Positions 6,620 through 14,921 of a stretch of DNA of 17,857 nucleotides are shown one piece after another. The stretch covers positions 1-17,857 of the forward strand of contig BNXB01000028.1 in NCBI GenBank assembly GCA_025999255.1. Direction: 5' to 3'. Origin of the DNA: Bacteroidia bacterium (GTDB lineage Bacteria; Bacteroidota; Bacteroidia; Bacteroidales; Azobacteroidaceae). Position 1 is the stretch's first letter. Each line of letters opens with the position of its first letter. The notes under the pieces were generated by a model. It made no database searches. It was not told the origin of the DNA and saw only the letters and a list, made by a program, of their open reading frames with translations. The translations under genes and the position numbers were made by a program.

Positions 6620-7810
6620 TTATTTTGTGACTACAAAAGCGGAAAAATTCGTATCTTTTGTGACCGGACAAAGAGGAAGATATCCCGATACAATTCTTCC
6701 ATTCTCAGTTACGAGAGGATAAGAATCCATCATTTGCAGATGTTTTTCATATAATTTTTCCGGATCTTTTTGAAATTCTATCTGAAAACTTCCGGAAGTA
6801 TGTTCTGCAAAATAATATTGATACAGTTTCATTGCCAACCAACCCATGGTATATCTGAAATTAATTTCCACACAGGGATGTAACCGGATATTTCCATTTT
6901 CCCGGTAAAGCATCATATCCACACAAATACAACCCTGATAAATAGACGAAAATTGAGCATTAAAGATACTTATTAGTTGTTTTTTTGTTTTTTCAAGAAG
7001 AATTTCATCGACCGAACTGAAGAGCTCAGACTTAATTTTCTCCTGCGAACCGACAAAGTTTCCTTTATAATTTCCTTTATTATCGGTATGGAACAAGGAA
7101 TATGCTTTAAAATCAACGGTTCCGTCGGGATTAGAATAAAATAACATAGCAAAATCCGTTTGTTTATCAAGGGCTTTTTCCAAAGAAACTTCCCGCTGTT
7201 TATTCAACATCCCCTGTAAAATTTGTGATGAAGCCCTGTCCAAAGGATGTTGCACCCAAAGCAAACCACGTCCGGACGAAGAATAAGGAGCTTTAACCAG
7301 CATCGGGACATTACTTTCCTCCAATTTTTGTTTTATTATTCCGTGACTGGAATAAAACCCGGGAAGAAGTTCATGAGATAATTCCGGGATATTTTCCAGT
7401 AAACCGGACAGGCAGGTTCTTGCAGTCCTGCGGCTGACCAAACGGCTATAACTCTCATTTGGTAACGGTATTTTCAGATTCAGATTGTATTTTTCATTCC
7501 ATTGTTCAAATAAATGAAGACTCTGTGGAGACATTCCCCACAAAACAACTTCCGTACCATTCAAAAGATTCCGCTTTTTTTCGAATTCTTCTATCGTAAT
7601 AGCTTCGGGTAACGAATAAAACGGGCGCAACATTTCCGGATATTCCTGCCCTAAAGCATTTCCGACCAGAACAAAATCGTCTTTCTCCCCGTACCACGCC
7701 GGAAGATAGAACAAATCCCGCTGCATTTTCGCCGGATTTGCAGGCAACGTATAATAAGGGGAAGCATTCAGGACAGCCGCCTCATTGCCCGGGTTGAAGT
7801 AATGTAACAT
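6620..7810 (-). CDS. ATP-grasp-like protein of unknown substrate
   Basis: 396 residues, no signal peptide. The central and C-terminal parts look like an ATP-grasp fold: LVKAPYSSSGRG (171-182) resembles the nucleotide-binding Lys plus glycine loop, CVDMMLY gives Asp298, and HPCVEINFRYTMG gives Glu315, Asn317 and Arg319, the E-x-N-x-R metal-binding pattern of the superfamily. The N-terminal 120 residues (NPGNEAAV near the start) match nothing I can name. ATP-grasp enzymes join a carboxylate to an amine or thiol through an acyl phosphate; the substrate here is unknown. The ATG lies inside the last codons of topB in another frame, a 29-base overlap, so translation is probably coupled. It converges on aguB. 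Confidence 0.75.
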   Translation of the reverse strand: MLHYFNPGNEAAVLNASPYYTLPANPAKMQRDLFYLPAWYGEKDDFVLVGNALGQEYPEMLRPFYSLPEAITIEEFEKKRNLLNGTEVVLWGMSPQSLHLFEQWNEKYNLNLKIPLPNESYSRLVSRRTARTCLSGLLENIPELSHELLPGFYSSHGIIKQKLEESNVPMLVKAPYSSSGRGLLWVQHPLDRASSQILQGMLNKQREVSLEKALDKQTDFAMLFYSNPDGTVDFKAYSLFHTDNKGNYKGNFVGSQEKIKSELFSSVDEILLEKTKKQLISIFNAQFSSIYQGCICVDMMLYRENGNIRLHPCVEINFRYTMGWLAMKLYQYYFAEHTSGSFQIEFQKDPEKLYEKHLQMMDSYPLVTENGRIVSGYLPLCPVTKDTNFSAFVVTK

Positions 7811-9563
7811 GGTGAACGATTTCCTGTGTCATTTGCTTTAACTCTTCAATAAAAACTTTGGCTTCATATTCTCCCCTTTCAATCTGCCTCAATTTTTTCT
7901 CCCATATCCCGGTTAATTCCGCCGATTTCAGTAATTCATCCCGGATAGTATGTATCAAATGAATACCCAGGTCGGTTGCATACAAATTCTTTTTTTCTTT
8001 ACGGATATAATTCCGCTTAAACAAGGTTTCAATGATAGAGGCGCGGGTCGATGGACGTCCGATTCCGTTTTCCTTGAGGACATCACGAAGTTCATCGTTC
8101 TCTACCAGTTTACCTGCCGTTTCCATCGTCCGGAGCAAGGTTGCCTCGGTATAATATTTAGGAGGTTGAGTCCATTTTTCCGTCAATGAAGGTTCATGCG
8201 GACCGCTTTCTCCTTTTTCAAAAAGAGGTAAAACTCCCTCTTCATCCGGATTTTTATCCTCATCCTGTTCTTCTGTCTCCCTGGTAAAGACCACCCTCCA
8301 TCCCGGTTCCAGGATTTGTTTCCCCGTTACTTTAAATTCAACTTCAGAAGCTTCACCCAATACGGTAGTCGTCGAGACTTTACAATTCGGATAAAATGCA
8401 GCAATAAAACGGCGGGCAACCAAATCATATACTTTCCTCTCCTGGTCGGTCAGGTTATTAGCAACTACTCCGGTCGGTATAATCGCATGGTGATCGGTCA
8501 CTTTGGAATTATCGAACACCTTTTTTGTTTTCGCAATCTTATTCTGTAACAATGATTCCGTTAATGTCTGATAATCCCTCAATCCTCGCAATATACCCGG
8601 AATCTTCGGATAGATGTCATCACTCAAAAAAGTTGTATCCACACGCGGATAAGTAGTCACTTTTTTCTCATAAAGCGATTGAATTGTTTTCAGGCTATCC
8701 TCGGCAGAAAGGGCAAATTTCTTATTACATTCCACTTGCAGAGATGTGAGGTCAAATAAACGGGGAGGAAATTCCTCTCCTTTCTTCGTCGTCACATCCG
8801 TAATAGTAAAGATAGAATCTTTTATTTTTTCCAGGAAAACCTCTCCTTCCTCCTGTTTGGTAAATTTACCTTTGGTCACGGAAAAAACCGTATTACGATA
8901 CACCGTTTTCAATTCCCAATAAGGTTCCGGCTTAAAATTCCGTATTTCCAACTGGCGGTTTACAATCAATGCTAAAGTCGGAGTTTGAACCCGCCCGATA
9001 GACAACACATGTTTATTTTCTCCATATTTAACCGTATATAAACGTGTTGCATTCATTCCCAACAACCAGTCACCGATAGCTCTCGACAATCCGGCTTCGT
9101 AAAGAGGTTGAAATTTTTCCTGAAGTTGCAGGTTTTGAAATCCATCGCGTATAGCCTCTTCCGTCAGAGAGGAAATCCATAAGCGATAGACGGGACACTT
9201 ACATCCGGCCTTCTGCATCACCCAACGTTGAATTAATTCGCCTTCTTGTCCGGCATCCCCGCAATTAATAACACATTCTGCTCCGGCCAATAAATCTTCT
9301 ATGATCTTAAACTGTTTTTCAATTCCATCGTTATGAATTATTTTAATTCCAAACCGGGGAGGAATCACCGGAAGATCCTGAAGAGACCAACGTTTCCACT
9401 GGGGATAATAATCATGCGGTTCTTTGAGCGTACACAAATGCCCGAAGGTCCAGGTTACGCAGTATCCGTTACCTTCCAAATACCCGTTTTTTTTAGAATT
9501 AGCTCCTAAAATAGCCGCAATTTCACGCGCAACACTTGGTTTTTCTGCAATGCAAACCTTCAT
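7782..9563 (-). CDS. topB: DNA topoisomerase III (type IA)
   Basis: Relaxes negatively supercoiled DNA and resolves single-strand-linked intermediates. The N-terminal Toprim domain starts CIAEKPSVAREI (4-15, Glu7 and Lys8) and has the acidic motif CGDAGQEGEL (101-110). HVLSIGRVQTPTLALIV (185-201) is the family signature. The catalytic tyrosine is Tyr305 in TTYPRVDTTFLSDD, where most relatives have PRTD. A GIGRPSTRASIIETL segment follows in the C-terminal half. At 593 residues it is shorter than many TopB proteins (E. coli about 650) and ends without the Cys-rich zinc-binding tail often present. It overlaps the ATP-grasp gene and lies 37 bases from the end of the GH95 gene. No relaxase, integrase or other conjugation gene is nearby, so it is probably chromosomal rather than element-borne. 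Confidence 0.93.
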   Translation of the reverse strand: MKVCIAEKPSVAREIAAILGANSKKNGYLEGNGYCVTWTFGHLCTLKEPHDYYPQWKRWSLQDLPVIPPRFGIKIIHNDGIEKQFKIIEDLLAGAECVINCGDAGQEGELIQRWVMQKAGCKCPVYRLWISSLTEEAIRDGFQNLQLQEKFQPLYEAGLSRAIGDWLLGMNATRLYTVKYGENKHVLSIGRVQTPTLALIVNRQLEIRNFKPEPYWELKTVYRNTVFSVTKGKFTKQEEGEVFLEKIKDSIFTITDVTTKKGEEFPPRLFDLTSLQVECNKKFALSAEDSLKTIQSLYEKKVTTYPRVDTTFLSDDIYPKIPGILRGLRDYQTLTESLLQNKIAKTKKVFDNSKVTDHHAIIPTGVVANNLTDQERKVYDLVARRFIAAFYPNCKVSTTTVLGEASEVEFKVTGKQILEPGWRVVFTRETEEQDEDKNPDEEGVLPLFEKGESGPHEPSLTEKWTQPPKYYTEATLLRTMETAGKLVENDELRDVLKENGIGRPSTRASIIETLFKRNYIRKEKKNLYATDLGIHLIHTIRDELLKSAELTGIWEKKLRQIERGEYEAKVFIEELKQMTQEIVHHVTLLQPGQ

Positions 9564-9583
9564 TCAGTCAATGTTTTAGTTTG

Positions 9584-9591
9584 CAAAAGTA
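9584..9591 (-). promoter_or_regulatory. -7 promoter box TACTTTTG of topB
   Basis: CAAAAGTA on the plus strand reads TACTTTTG followed by C on the minus strand, the canonical Bacteroidota box. It is 20 bases upstream of the topB ATG at 9563, predicting a leader of about 15 bases. It lies between the GH95 stop and topB, so topB and the ATP-grasp gene can be transcribed independently of the fucosidase. Confidence 0.6.
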
Positions 9592-9600
9592 ATAAAAATT

Positions 9601-12027
9601 TCAATGCGAATACACCATATTTATACGGAGCGATTCACCCGATTTCAAGGAAATATTAACTATATTATTCATAATTTCCGGATTTACAGCCCGTTTATCC
9701 TTTTTAAATTCTGCTCCGGAGCCATCCGGTATCCGCAATTTAAACGTATTATCCGCTGTTGCCCTGAGAACTGCCGATTTTACTTTCCCGTCTTTCCAGG
9801 TCGCACTGATTTCGGCTCCTCCCCGCACCCTCATCCCATCAAATGATCCATCGGGCATCACGTCCGGTAAAGCCGGTAATAATTCAATAATTCCGGAATG
9901 GCTCTGTAAAAACATCTCTGCAATCCCGGCACACCCTCCGAAATTTCCGTCAATCTGGAATGGAGAATGGCCACAGAAAAGATTGGCATAGGTACCTCCG
10001 GTATTCATATTAAATCCCTTATCAAATACGGGAGTCAACAAATTACGCAACAATAAGTAGGCATGATTTCCTTCCCCTAATCTCGCCCAAAAGTTAATCT
10101 TCCAGGCACGCGACCAACCGGTTCCTCCGTCACCGCGAAATTCAAGACTTTTACGCGCAGCCTCCGCCAATTCGGGTGTACCTTTTAAGGTAATCTGATT
10201 ACCCGGATGTAAGCCATACAGATGTGACACATGCCGGTGATGAGGCTCTGTTTCTTTATATTCTTCCAACCATTCCATCAACCGTCCGTCACTACCGATA
10301 CGGTTGGGAGGAAGCTTGTCCGTCGCTTCCTTTAATTTGTCGCGTAAGTCCTTATCTACACCCAAAATTTCACCGGCAGTAATTACATTGCCGAAAATCT
10401 CACGAACCAGTTGATTATCCATAGTCGAACCCATACAAATATTGACCGCTTTCTGAGTACCGGGCATATAAAACGAATTTTCCGGCGAAGTTGTAGGGGC
10501 CGTTACCAACCAGCCATGTTTGGGTTCCGGAACCAGTATATCAAGGAAAAACTCAGCAGAACCCTTTAACACAGGATAGATACTCTGTAAATAGGCTTTA
10601 TCACGATTAAAGTCATAATGCTCCCACAAATGAGCGCACAACCATGTTCCTCCCGTGTTTGTAGCTCCCCAGGAAGGATGTTCCCCCGGAGCCGTAAAAC
10701 CCCACACATTAGTCATCATATGCGCCACCCAACCGTTATCAGCATTATAAAACGCTTTTGCAGTAGCGCTTCCGGGTTTTACCAATCCTTCGGTCAATTG
10801 TATCAACGGTTGATGTAATTCCGGCAAATTAGTAACTTCTACCGGCCAATGATTCATCTGGACATTGATATTCAGGTGATAATCCCCATTCCATGGAGTA
10901 TCGATAGTATTAGCCCAAAGCCCCTGAAGGTTAGGAGGAAGCAATCCCGGACGAGTACTGGAGATCAGGAGATAACGTCCAAACTGGAAATACAATTCTA
11001 CCAATCCGTTATCCTCCGGATTGGAAGCAAAAGCAAGTAACCTCCGATCTGTAGGTATGGTGTCTCTACCGGAATGATGCTTCAAATTCAGATGCATACG
11101 ATCAAAATAGCGCCGGTACGACTTCTGATGTTCCGCCTTCATATCTTTATATTGAAAAGACAAAGCCTGTTGAAGCAAACTCAGACATTTTTGTTCAAAC
11201 TCCGGATTTTTATAATCAGTATTCATTGAAATAAAAATGTATGCTTCCCCTGCATCCGAGACTTCAATCTGTCTGTCTCTTACGGCTAAATTCCCTTTTC
11301 CGGCTAACTTCACATGAACCCGTGCATTGTATCGCATTCCCTTACCATCAGTGCCATTATTCAATTGGCCTTTCATCAGCAATCCATTCCCATCGACAAG
11401 TGTTTCAAATGCCTGTGGACGATCGATACCGACTTTAAAATTCAGAGCGCCTTTCCCGGATGAATGTAAACGGATTACCAATACATCACGGCCAAAAGCC
11501 GCAAAATATTCCCGGGTATAAGTAACGCCTTCCGAAACAAACGAGGTATATGCAATTGCATCATTCAAAGACAAGTAACGACGATATTTCTCCGGTTTCG
11601 CCATACCGGAAGGATATTGATAATCAATATGCAGGTTACCCAATATCTCAAAACTTCCATATGGGACACCGGCTCCCCGCCCATGTCCGGATCCCTGGCC
11701 TTTACAAACAAAAGTCTTATAAACAAGATCCTGGGCCTGATCATTTTTCCCTTCAAAAAGTAACCTGCGAATTTCCGGAAGGTATCTGGCCGCTTCGGGA
11801 TTATCGGCATCCTGTATTCCTCCCGACCACAAAGTAATATCGTTCAATACTAAGGTTTCTTTTTCAACTCCTCCGTCAGGCATAAAACCGATACGTCCGT
11901 TACCTAAAGGTAAAGTTTCCTCCCACTCTTTGGCAGGCGAATCAAACCACACATTCAAATCAGAAGCAAAACAAGCTCCGGAAAATACCGGGATAAGGAA
12001 CAGCATAACGAAAAAAAGTTTCTTCAT
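9601..12027 (-). CDS. Secreted GH95 alpha-L-fucosidase
   Basis: 808 residues, the expected size for glycoside hydrolase family 95, which removes alpha-1,2-linked L-fucose (some members L-galactose) from glycans by inversion. A signal peptide (MKKLFFVMLFLIPVFSGACFA, about 21 residues) precedes the family start VWFDSPAKEWEETLPLGNGRIG. A Cys at 19 gives only a weak lipoprotein site. Catalytic candidates by comparison with the bifidobacterial AfcA enzyme are Asn386 and Asn388 in HLNINVQMNHWP, Glu516 in TTSPENSFY, and Asp693 in FQIDGNFGG. GTGWSRAWKINFWARL (635-650) is also characteristic. The likely location is periplasm or cell surface, acting on host mucin or plant glycans. No SusC/SusD pair or other glycosidase is visible, so it is not in an evident polysaccharide utilisation locus here. 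Confidence 0.93.
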   Translation of the reverse strand: MKKLFFVMLFLIPVFSGACFASDLNVWFDSPAKEWEETLPLGNGRIGFMPDGGVEKETLVLNDITLWSGGIQDADNPEAARYLPEIRRLLFEGKNDQAQDLVYKTFVCKGQGSGHGRGAGVPYGSFEILGNLHIDYQYPSGMAKPEKYRRYLSLNDAIAYTSFVSEGVTYTREYFAAFGRDVLVIRLHSSGKGALNFKVGIDRPQAFETLVDGNGLLMKGQLNNGTDGKGMRYNARVHVKLAGKGNLAVRDRQIEVSDAGEAYIFISMNTDYKNPEFEQKCLSLLQQALSFQYKDMKAEHQKSYRRYFDRMHLNLKHHSGRDTIPTDRRLLAFASNPEDNGLVELYFQFGRYLLISSTRPGLLPPNLQGLWANTIDTPWNGDYHLNINVQMNHWPVEVTNLPELHQPLIQLTEGLVKPGSATAKAFYNADNGWVAHMMTNVWGFTAPGEHPSWGATNTGGTWLCAHLWEHYDFNRDKAYLQSIYPVLKGSAEFFLDILVPEPKHGWLVTAPTTSPENSFYMPGTQKAVNICMGSTMDNQLVREIFGNVITAGEILGVDKDLRDKLKEATDKLPPNRIGSDGRLMEWLEEYKETEPHHRHVSHLYGLHPGNQITLKGTPELAEAARKSLEFRGDGGTGWSRAWKINFWARLGEGNHAYLLLRNLLTPVFDKGFNMNTGGTYANLFCGHSPFQIDGNFGGCAGIAEMFLQSHSGIIELLPALPDVMPDGSFDGMRVRGGAEISATWKDGKVKSAVLRATADNTFKLRIPDGSGAEFKKDKRAVNPEIMNNIVNISLKSGESLRINMVYSH

Positions 12028-12045
12028 AATATCAATTTTATATGA

Positions 12046-12092
12046 ATACTCCTGTTACTTATTCCTTTTAACGGATCAGCAAACAGGAGTAT
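12046..12092. terminator. Hairpin between asd and the GH95 gene
   Basis: ATACTCCTGTT (12046-12056) and AACAGGAGTAT (12082-12092) are perfect 11-base inverted repeats separated by 25 bases. It lies in the 87-base gap downstream of asd and 19 bases before the fucosidase ATG. On the minus strand no strong U run follows, only TCATATAAAATTG, so termination may be partial. It could instead be an operator or a leader hairpin controlling the fucosidase. Confidence 0.5.
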
Positions 12093-12114
12093 GATTCTGT
12101 GAAAGAAATGAGGT

Positions 12115-13122
12115 TTATAACGCTTTTTCTTTTATCAAATATTCTGCGATTTGTACGGCATTCAGTGCGGCGCCTTTCTTTATCTGATCACCGACACACC
12201 AGAACGTCAGCCCGTTAGGATTGGAAATATCCTTACGAATCCGTCCTACATATACCGGATCTTTGGTTGCGACAAACAATGGCATCGGATATTCCTTATG
12301 TTCCGGTTTATCAACCACGACAACTCCTTCTGCTTTTTCAAAAGCGCTGTGAGCCTCCTCAACAGATACCGGACGTTCCGTTTCTACCCAGATAGCTTCC
12401 GAATGAGCGCGTAGAGCAGGAACACGAACGCATAAAGCGCTCACTTCCACATCCGAATGCATGATCTTACGGGTTTCATTAAACATTTTCATTTCTTCTT
12501 TAGTATATCCGTTTTCCGTGAATACATCCACCTGTGGAATAAGATTGTATGCCAATTGATAAGCGAATTTTTCCACGGTTGGTTCTTCCCCGCGCGCAAT
12601 CTGGTTATATTGTTCTTTCAATTCATCCATAGCAGCAGCTCCCGCCCCTGATGCAGCCTGATAAGTCGCTACATGAATACGCTTGATATGCGATAATTTT
12701 TCAATCGGTTTCAAGGCTACAACCATTTGAATCGTAGTACAATTCGGATTTGCAATAATCCCTCTCGGACGATTTTTGGCATCTTCGGCATTCACTTCAG
12801 GAACAACCAAAGGAATATCGTGATCCATACGAAAAGCGCTGGAATTATCGATCATTATCGCGCCATACTTCGTAATTGTTTCTGCAAATTCTTTCGAAGT
12901 ACCCGCACCCGCAGAAGTGAAAGCAATATCAACACCCTTGAAATCATCGTTGTGCTTTAGCTCCTTCACGGCAATCTGTTTACCACAATATTCGTAAACA
13001 CGTCCCGCACTCCTGGCTGAGCCGAATAATAATAGCTCATCCATCGGAAAATTCCTTTCCGCCAACACACGTAAGAACTCTTGTCCTACCGCTCCGCTAA
13101 CACCAACAATAGCTACTTTCAT
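12115..13122 (-). CDS. asd: Aspartate-semialdehyde dehydrogenase
   Basis: Reduces L-aspartyl-4-phosphate to aspartate semialdehyde with NADPH, the branch point for lysine and diaminopimelate, threonine and methionine. The nucleotide-binding motif [11 protein letters not shown] follows the start, [12 protein letters not shown] carries the catalytic Cys (residue 128 of the chosen start), and [12 protein letters not shown] contains the conserved His. I chose the ATG at 13122 (335 residues, starting MKVAIVG). An in-frame TTG at 13137 would add only five residues. If the candidate promoter at 13253-13260 is right, the message has a leader of about 125 bases beginning with a perfect hairpin. The fucosidase gene follows after 87 bases and a hairpin. 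Confidence 0.95.
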   Translation of the reverse strand: MKVAIVGVSGAVGQEFLRVLAERNFPMDELLLFGSARSAGRVYEYCGKQIAVKELKHNDDFKGVDIAFTSAGAGTSKEFAETITKYGAIMIDNSSAFRMDHDIPLVVPEVNAEDAKNRPRGIIANPNCTTIQMVVALKPIEKLSHIKRIHVATYQAASGAGAAAMDELKEQYNQIARGEEPTVEKFAYQLAYNLIPQVDVFTENGYTKEEMKMFNETRKIMHSDVEVSALCVRVPALRAHSEAIWVETERPVSVEEAHSAFEKAEGVVVVDKPEHKEYPMPLFVATKDPVYVGRIRKDISNPNGLTFWCVGDQIKKGAALNAVQIAEYLIKEKAL

Positions 13123-13198
13123 TTTCTTAAAATTCAATTTTTGTAAAAAAAAACGTCTTTTTTGTTTGAAATAATCTATAAAATTCGTAAATTTGTTC

Positions 13199-13206
13199 TA
13201 TATTTG
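13199..13206 (+). promoter_or_regulatory. Candidate -7 box TATATTTG for the lamin-tail gene
   Basis: Exact TAnnTTTG match on the plus strand, directly abutting the 40-base palindrome. Predicted transcription would start inside the left arm of the palindrome and give a leader of about 80 bases before the ATG at 13290. No good -33 element was identified. Confidence 0.4.
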
Positions 13207-13245
13207 AATACAAATTACGAGTAATTTTACTCGTAATTTGTATTC
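13206..13245. promoter_or_regulatory. Perfect 40-base palindrome in the divergent asd / lamin-tail region
   Basis: GAATACAAATTACGAGTAA (13206-13224), a TT centre, then its exact reverse complement (13227-13245): two 19-base arms without a mismatch. It lies between a rightward -7 box (13199-13206) and a leftward one (13253-13260). It could be an operator for a dimeric regulator, or a strong hairpin at the 5' end of the asd message. It is not a convergent terminator, because the flanking genes point away from it. Confidence 0.85.
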
Positions 13246-13252
13246 GTAGTTG

Positions 13253-13260
13253 CAAAAGTA
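13253..13260 (-). promoter_or_regulatory. -7 promoter box TACTTTTG of asd
   Basis: CAAAAGTA on the plus strand reads TACTTTTG followed by C on the minus strand, the same sequence as the topB box. Transcription would start near 13246-13248, immediately before the palindrome, which would then be the first element of the asd mRNA. Confidence 0.5.
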
Positions 13261-13289
13261 GGTATTATTAATCAAAACAAATTTTAATT

Positions 13290-14828
13290 ATGAGAAAATT
13301 TATCCTTTGGGTACTTTTTTTAGTACCAACCTGTGTCTTTCCCCAATTCCGGGACGATTTTTCAGATAAAAAATTAACCGATCGGGTTGTGAACTGGACC
13401 GGAAACATTGAAAATTTTATTGTAAATCCGGAATTACAATTACAACTGAATGCTCCAAAAGAAAGCGGAAAGTCATTTTTATCCACATCCTCCACATTAT
13501 CCGGAAATACAGTATGGGAATGTTGGATTAAATTCGGATTCAATCCGTCTTCTTCCAATTATGCAAAAATTTATCTGGCAAGCAATTCCGGAGAATTAGA
13601 CGAATCCGCCGGAAGTTTATTCGTCCGGGTCGGACACACCAATAAAAATTTTTGCCTGATTATGAATGACGGAAAGTCCGAAAAAACATTAATTACGGGC
13701 TCTAAAGACAGATTAAACAACTCGTCTCTTTCATTTAAGATGAAAGTATTATTAAGTAAAAAAGGACGACTGGAACTCTATTCCAAACTCGATGAAGAAA
13801 CGGATTATACTCTGGAAGGAAATACTTTAATCGAAAAAAATATCCCTAGTTCCCACTTCGGTTTGCTTTGTCAATATACTTCCACGCGAAGCGCTTTATT
13901 TTATTTTGATAATATAGAAGTAAGGGAAATGTCTGAAGATGAAAACAGACTCTGTGATCAGAAATACGGAGATGATCAACAGGGTGAAGTTCCCGAGCCT
14001 TCCGATATTGTTTTCAATGAAATTATGTTCAACGCCCCTGCCGAAAGCCAGGAATATATTGAATTATATAACCGGTCGAAAAAATCGCTGGATCTGAAAT
14101 ATTTAGATCTCACAACAAGAAAATCGGACGGTTCCCTGAATAAATCTTACCCTGTTACTTCCAATACCATCCTATTAAACCCCGACGAGTATGTAGTTAT
14201 ATCCCGGAATATAGATGCCGTATGCAGTTATTTTTCATGTAGGTTAGGTTCTCTGATGATCGACATGGCTTCAACTCCAACTCTGAATAATACAGGTGGT
14301 GATTTAATTCTAATTAGTAATTCTAATGAAGAAATTATCGATGAATTCGTTTATTCCGAAAAAATGCACAATCAAGCTATTAAAGATAAAAAAGGAGTCG
14401 CTCTGGAAAGGATAAATCCTGATAAAGAAACAAATAATCCGGACAACTGGACTTCAGCTACTGCACTAAGCAGCTTCGGCACCCCAGGATACATCAACTC
14501 CCAGCGCCTCAAAAATCCGGATACCAGTACAGGAAATGAATTATATATAATTTATCCGGAATTTCACCTGGGAAATAATCAATATGAAATCCGTTACCAT
14601 TTCGACAAACCTGGAAATCGATGCCGGATATTACTTTTTGACATCATGGGAAAAATGATAAATCAAATTGCTAATAATGAATTACTCGGTATGGAAGGAA
14701 GTCTGTATTTTTATAATAATAACAGCTCCGGAAAATCATTATACTCCGGAATATATATTATTTATGCAGAAATATATTCCGACAATGGAAAAATCAAAAG
14801 ACACAAAATACCGGTAATAATCAAATGA
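13290..14828 (+). CDS. Secreted lamin-tail-domain protein
   Basis: 512 residues. The signal peptide is MRKFILWVLFLVPTCVFPQ, with cleavage likely near residue 18-19. Residues 20-212 are a beta-rich, concanavalin-like module (FRDDFSD at the start, YFDNIEVREM at the end). About 237-385 is a lamin-tail domain: DIVFNEIMFNAPAESQEYIELYN, then LNPDEYVVIS, NNTGGDLILIS, and the closing NPDNWTSATALSSFGTPGY. About 415-512 is a beta-sandwich ending with SLYSGIYIIYAEIYSDNGKIKRHKIPV, similar to a T9SS sorting or FlgD-like domain. Lamin-tail domains in bacteria occur on secreted or surface proteins, often with nucleases, but no nuclease motif is seen here. Its role is unknown; export to the surface is inferred. 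It is more AT-rich than the gene to its right. Confidence 0.85.
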   Translation: MRKFILWVLFLVPTCVFPQFRDDFSDKKLTDRVVNWTGNIENFIVNPELQLQLNAPKESGKSFLSTSSTLSGNTVWECWIKFGFNPSSSNYAKIYLASNSGELDESAGSLFVRVGHTNKNFCLIMNDGKSEKTLITGSKDRLNNSSLSFKMKVLLSKKGRLELYSKLDEETDYTLEGNTLIEKNIPSSHFGLLCQYTSTRSALFYFDNIEVREMSEDENRLCDQKYGDDQQGEVPEPSDIVFNEIMFNAPAESQEYIELYNRSKKSLDLKYLDLTTRKSDGSLNKSYPVTSNTILLNPDEYVVISRNIDAVCSYFSCRLGSLMIDMASTPTLNNTGGDLILISNSNEEIIDEFVYSEKMHNQAIKDKKGVALERINPDKETNNPDNWTSATALSSFGTPGYINSQRLKNPDTSTGNELYIIYPEFHLGNNQYEIRYHFDKPGNRCRILLFDIMGKMINQIANNELLGMEGSLYFYNNNSSGKSLYSGIYIIYAEIYSDNGKIKRHKIPVIIK

Positions 14829-14829
14829 G

Positions 14830-14915
14830 AATGAAAGAATGAAGGAAATGAAAAAATAATTATTTCTTGCGAAGCCTATTTTTTCATTTCCTTTCATTTT
14901 CTTCATTCTTTCATT
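14830..14915. terminator. Long bidirectional hairpin between convergent genes
   Basis: The left arm (14830-14858, 29 bases) matches the reverse complement of the right arm (14877-14915, 39 bases) perfectly except for one extra block of 10 bases in the right arm. The stem ends in A/T runs on the loop side, and the sequence is almost pure purine on one strand. It fills the gap between two converging genes and probably stops transcription in both directions. Confidence 0.75.
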
Positions 14916-14921
14916 TAATCA

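Noticed and set aside
9601..12027. Polysaccharide utilisation locus
   Set aside because: Only one glycosidase is visible, with no SusC/SusD-like, sensor or regulator gene on either side; the neighbours are asd and topB.
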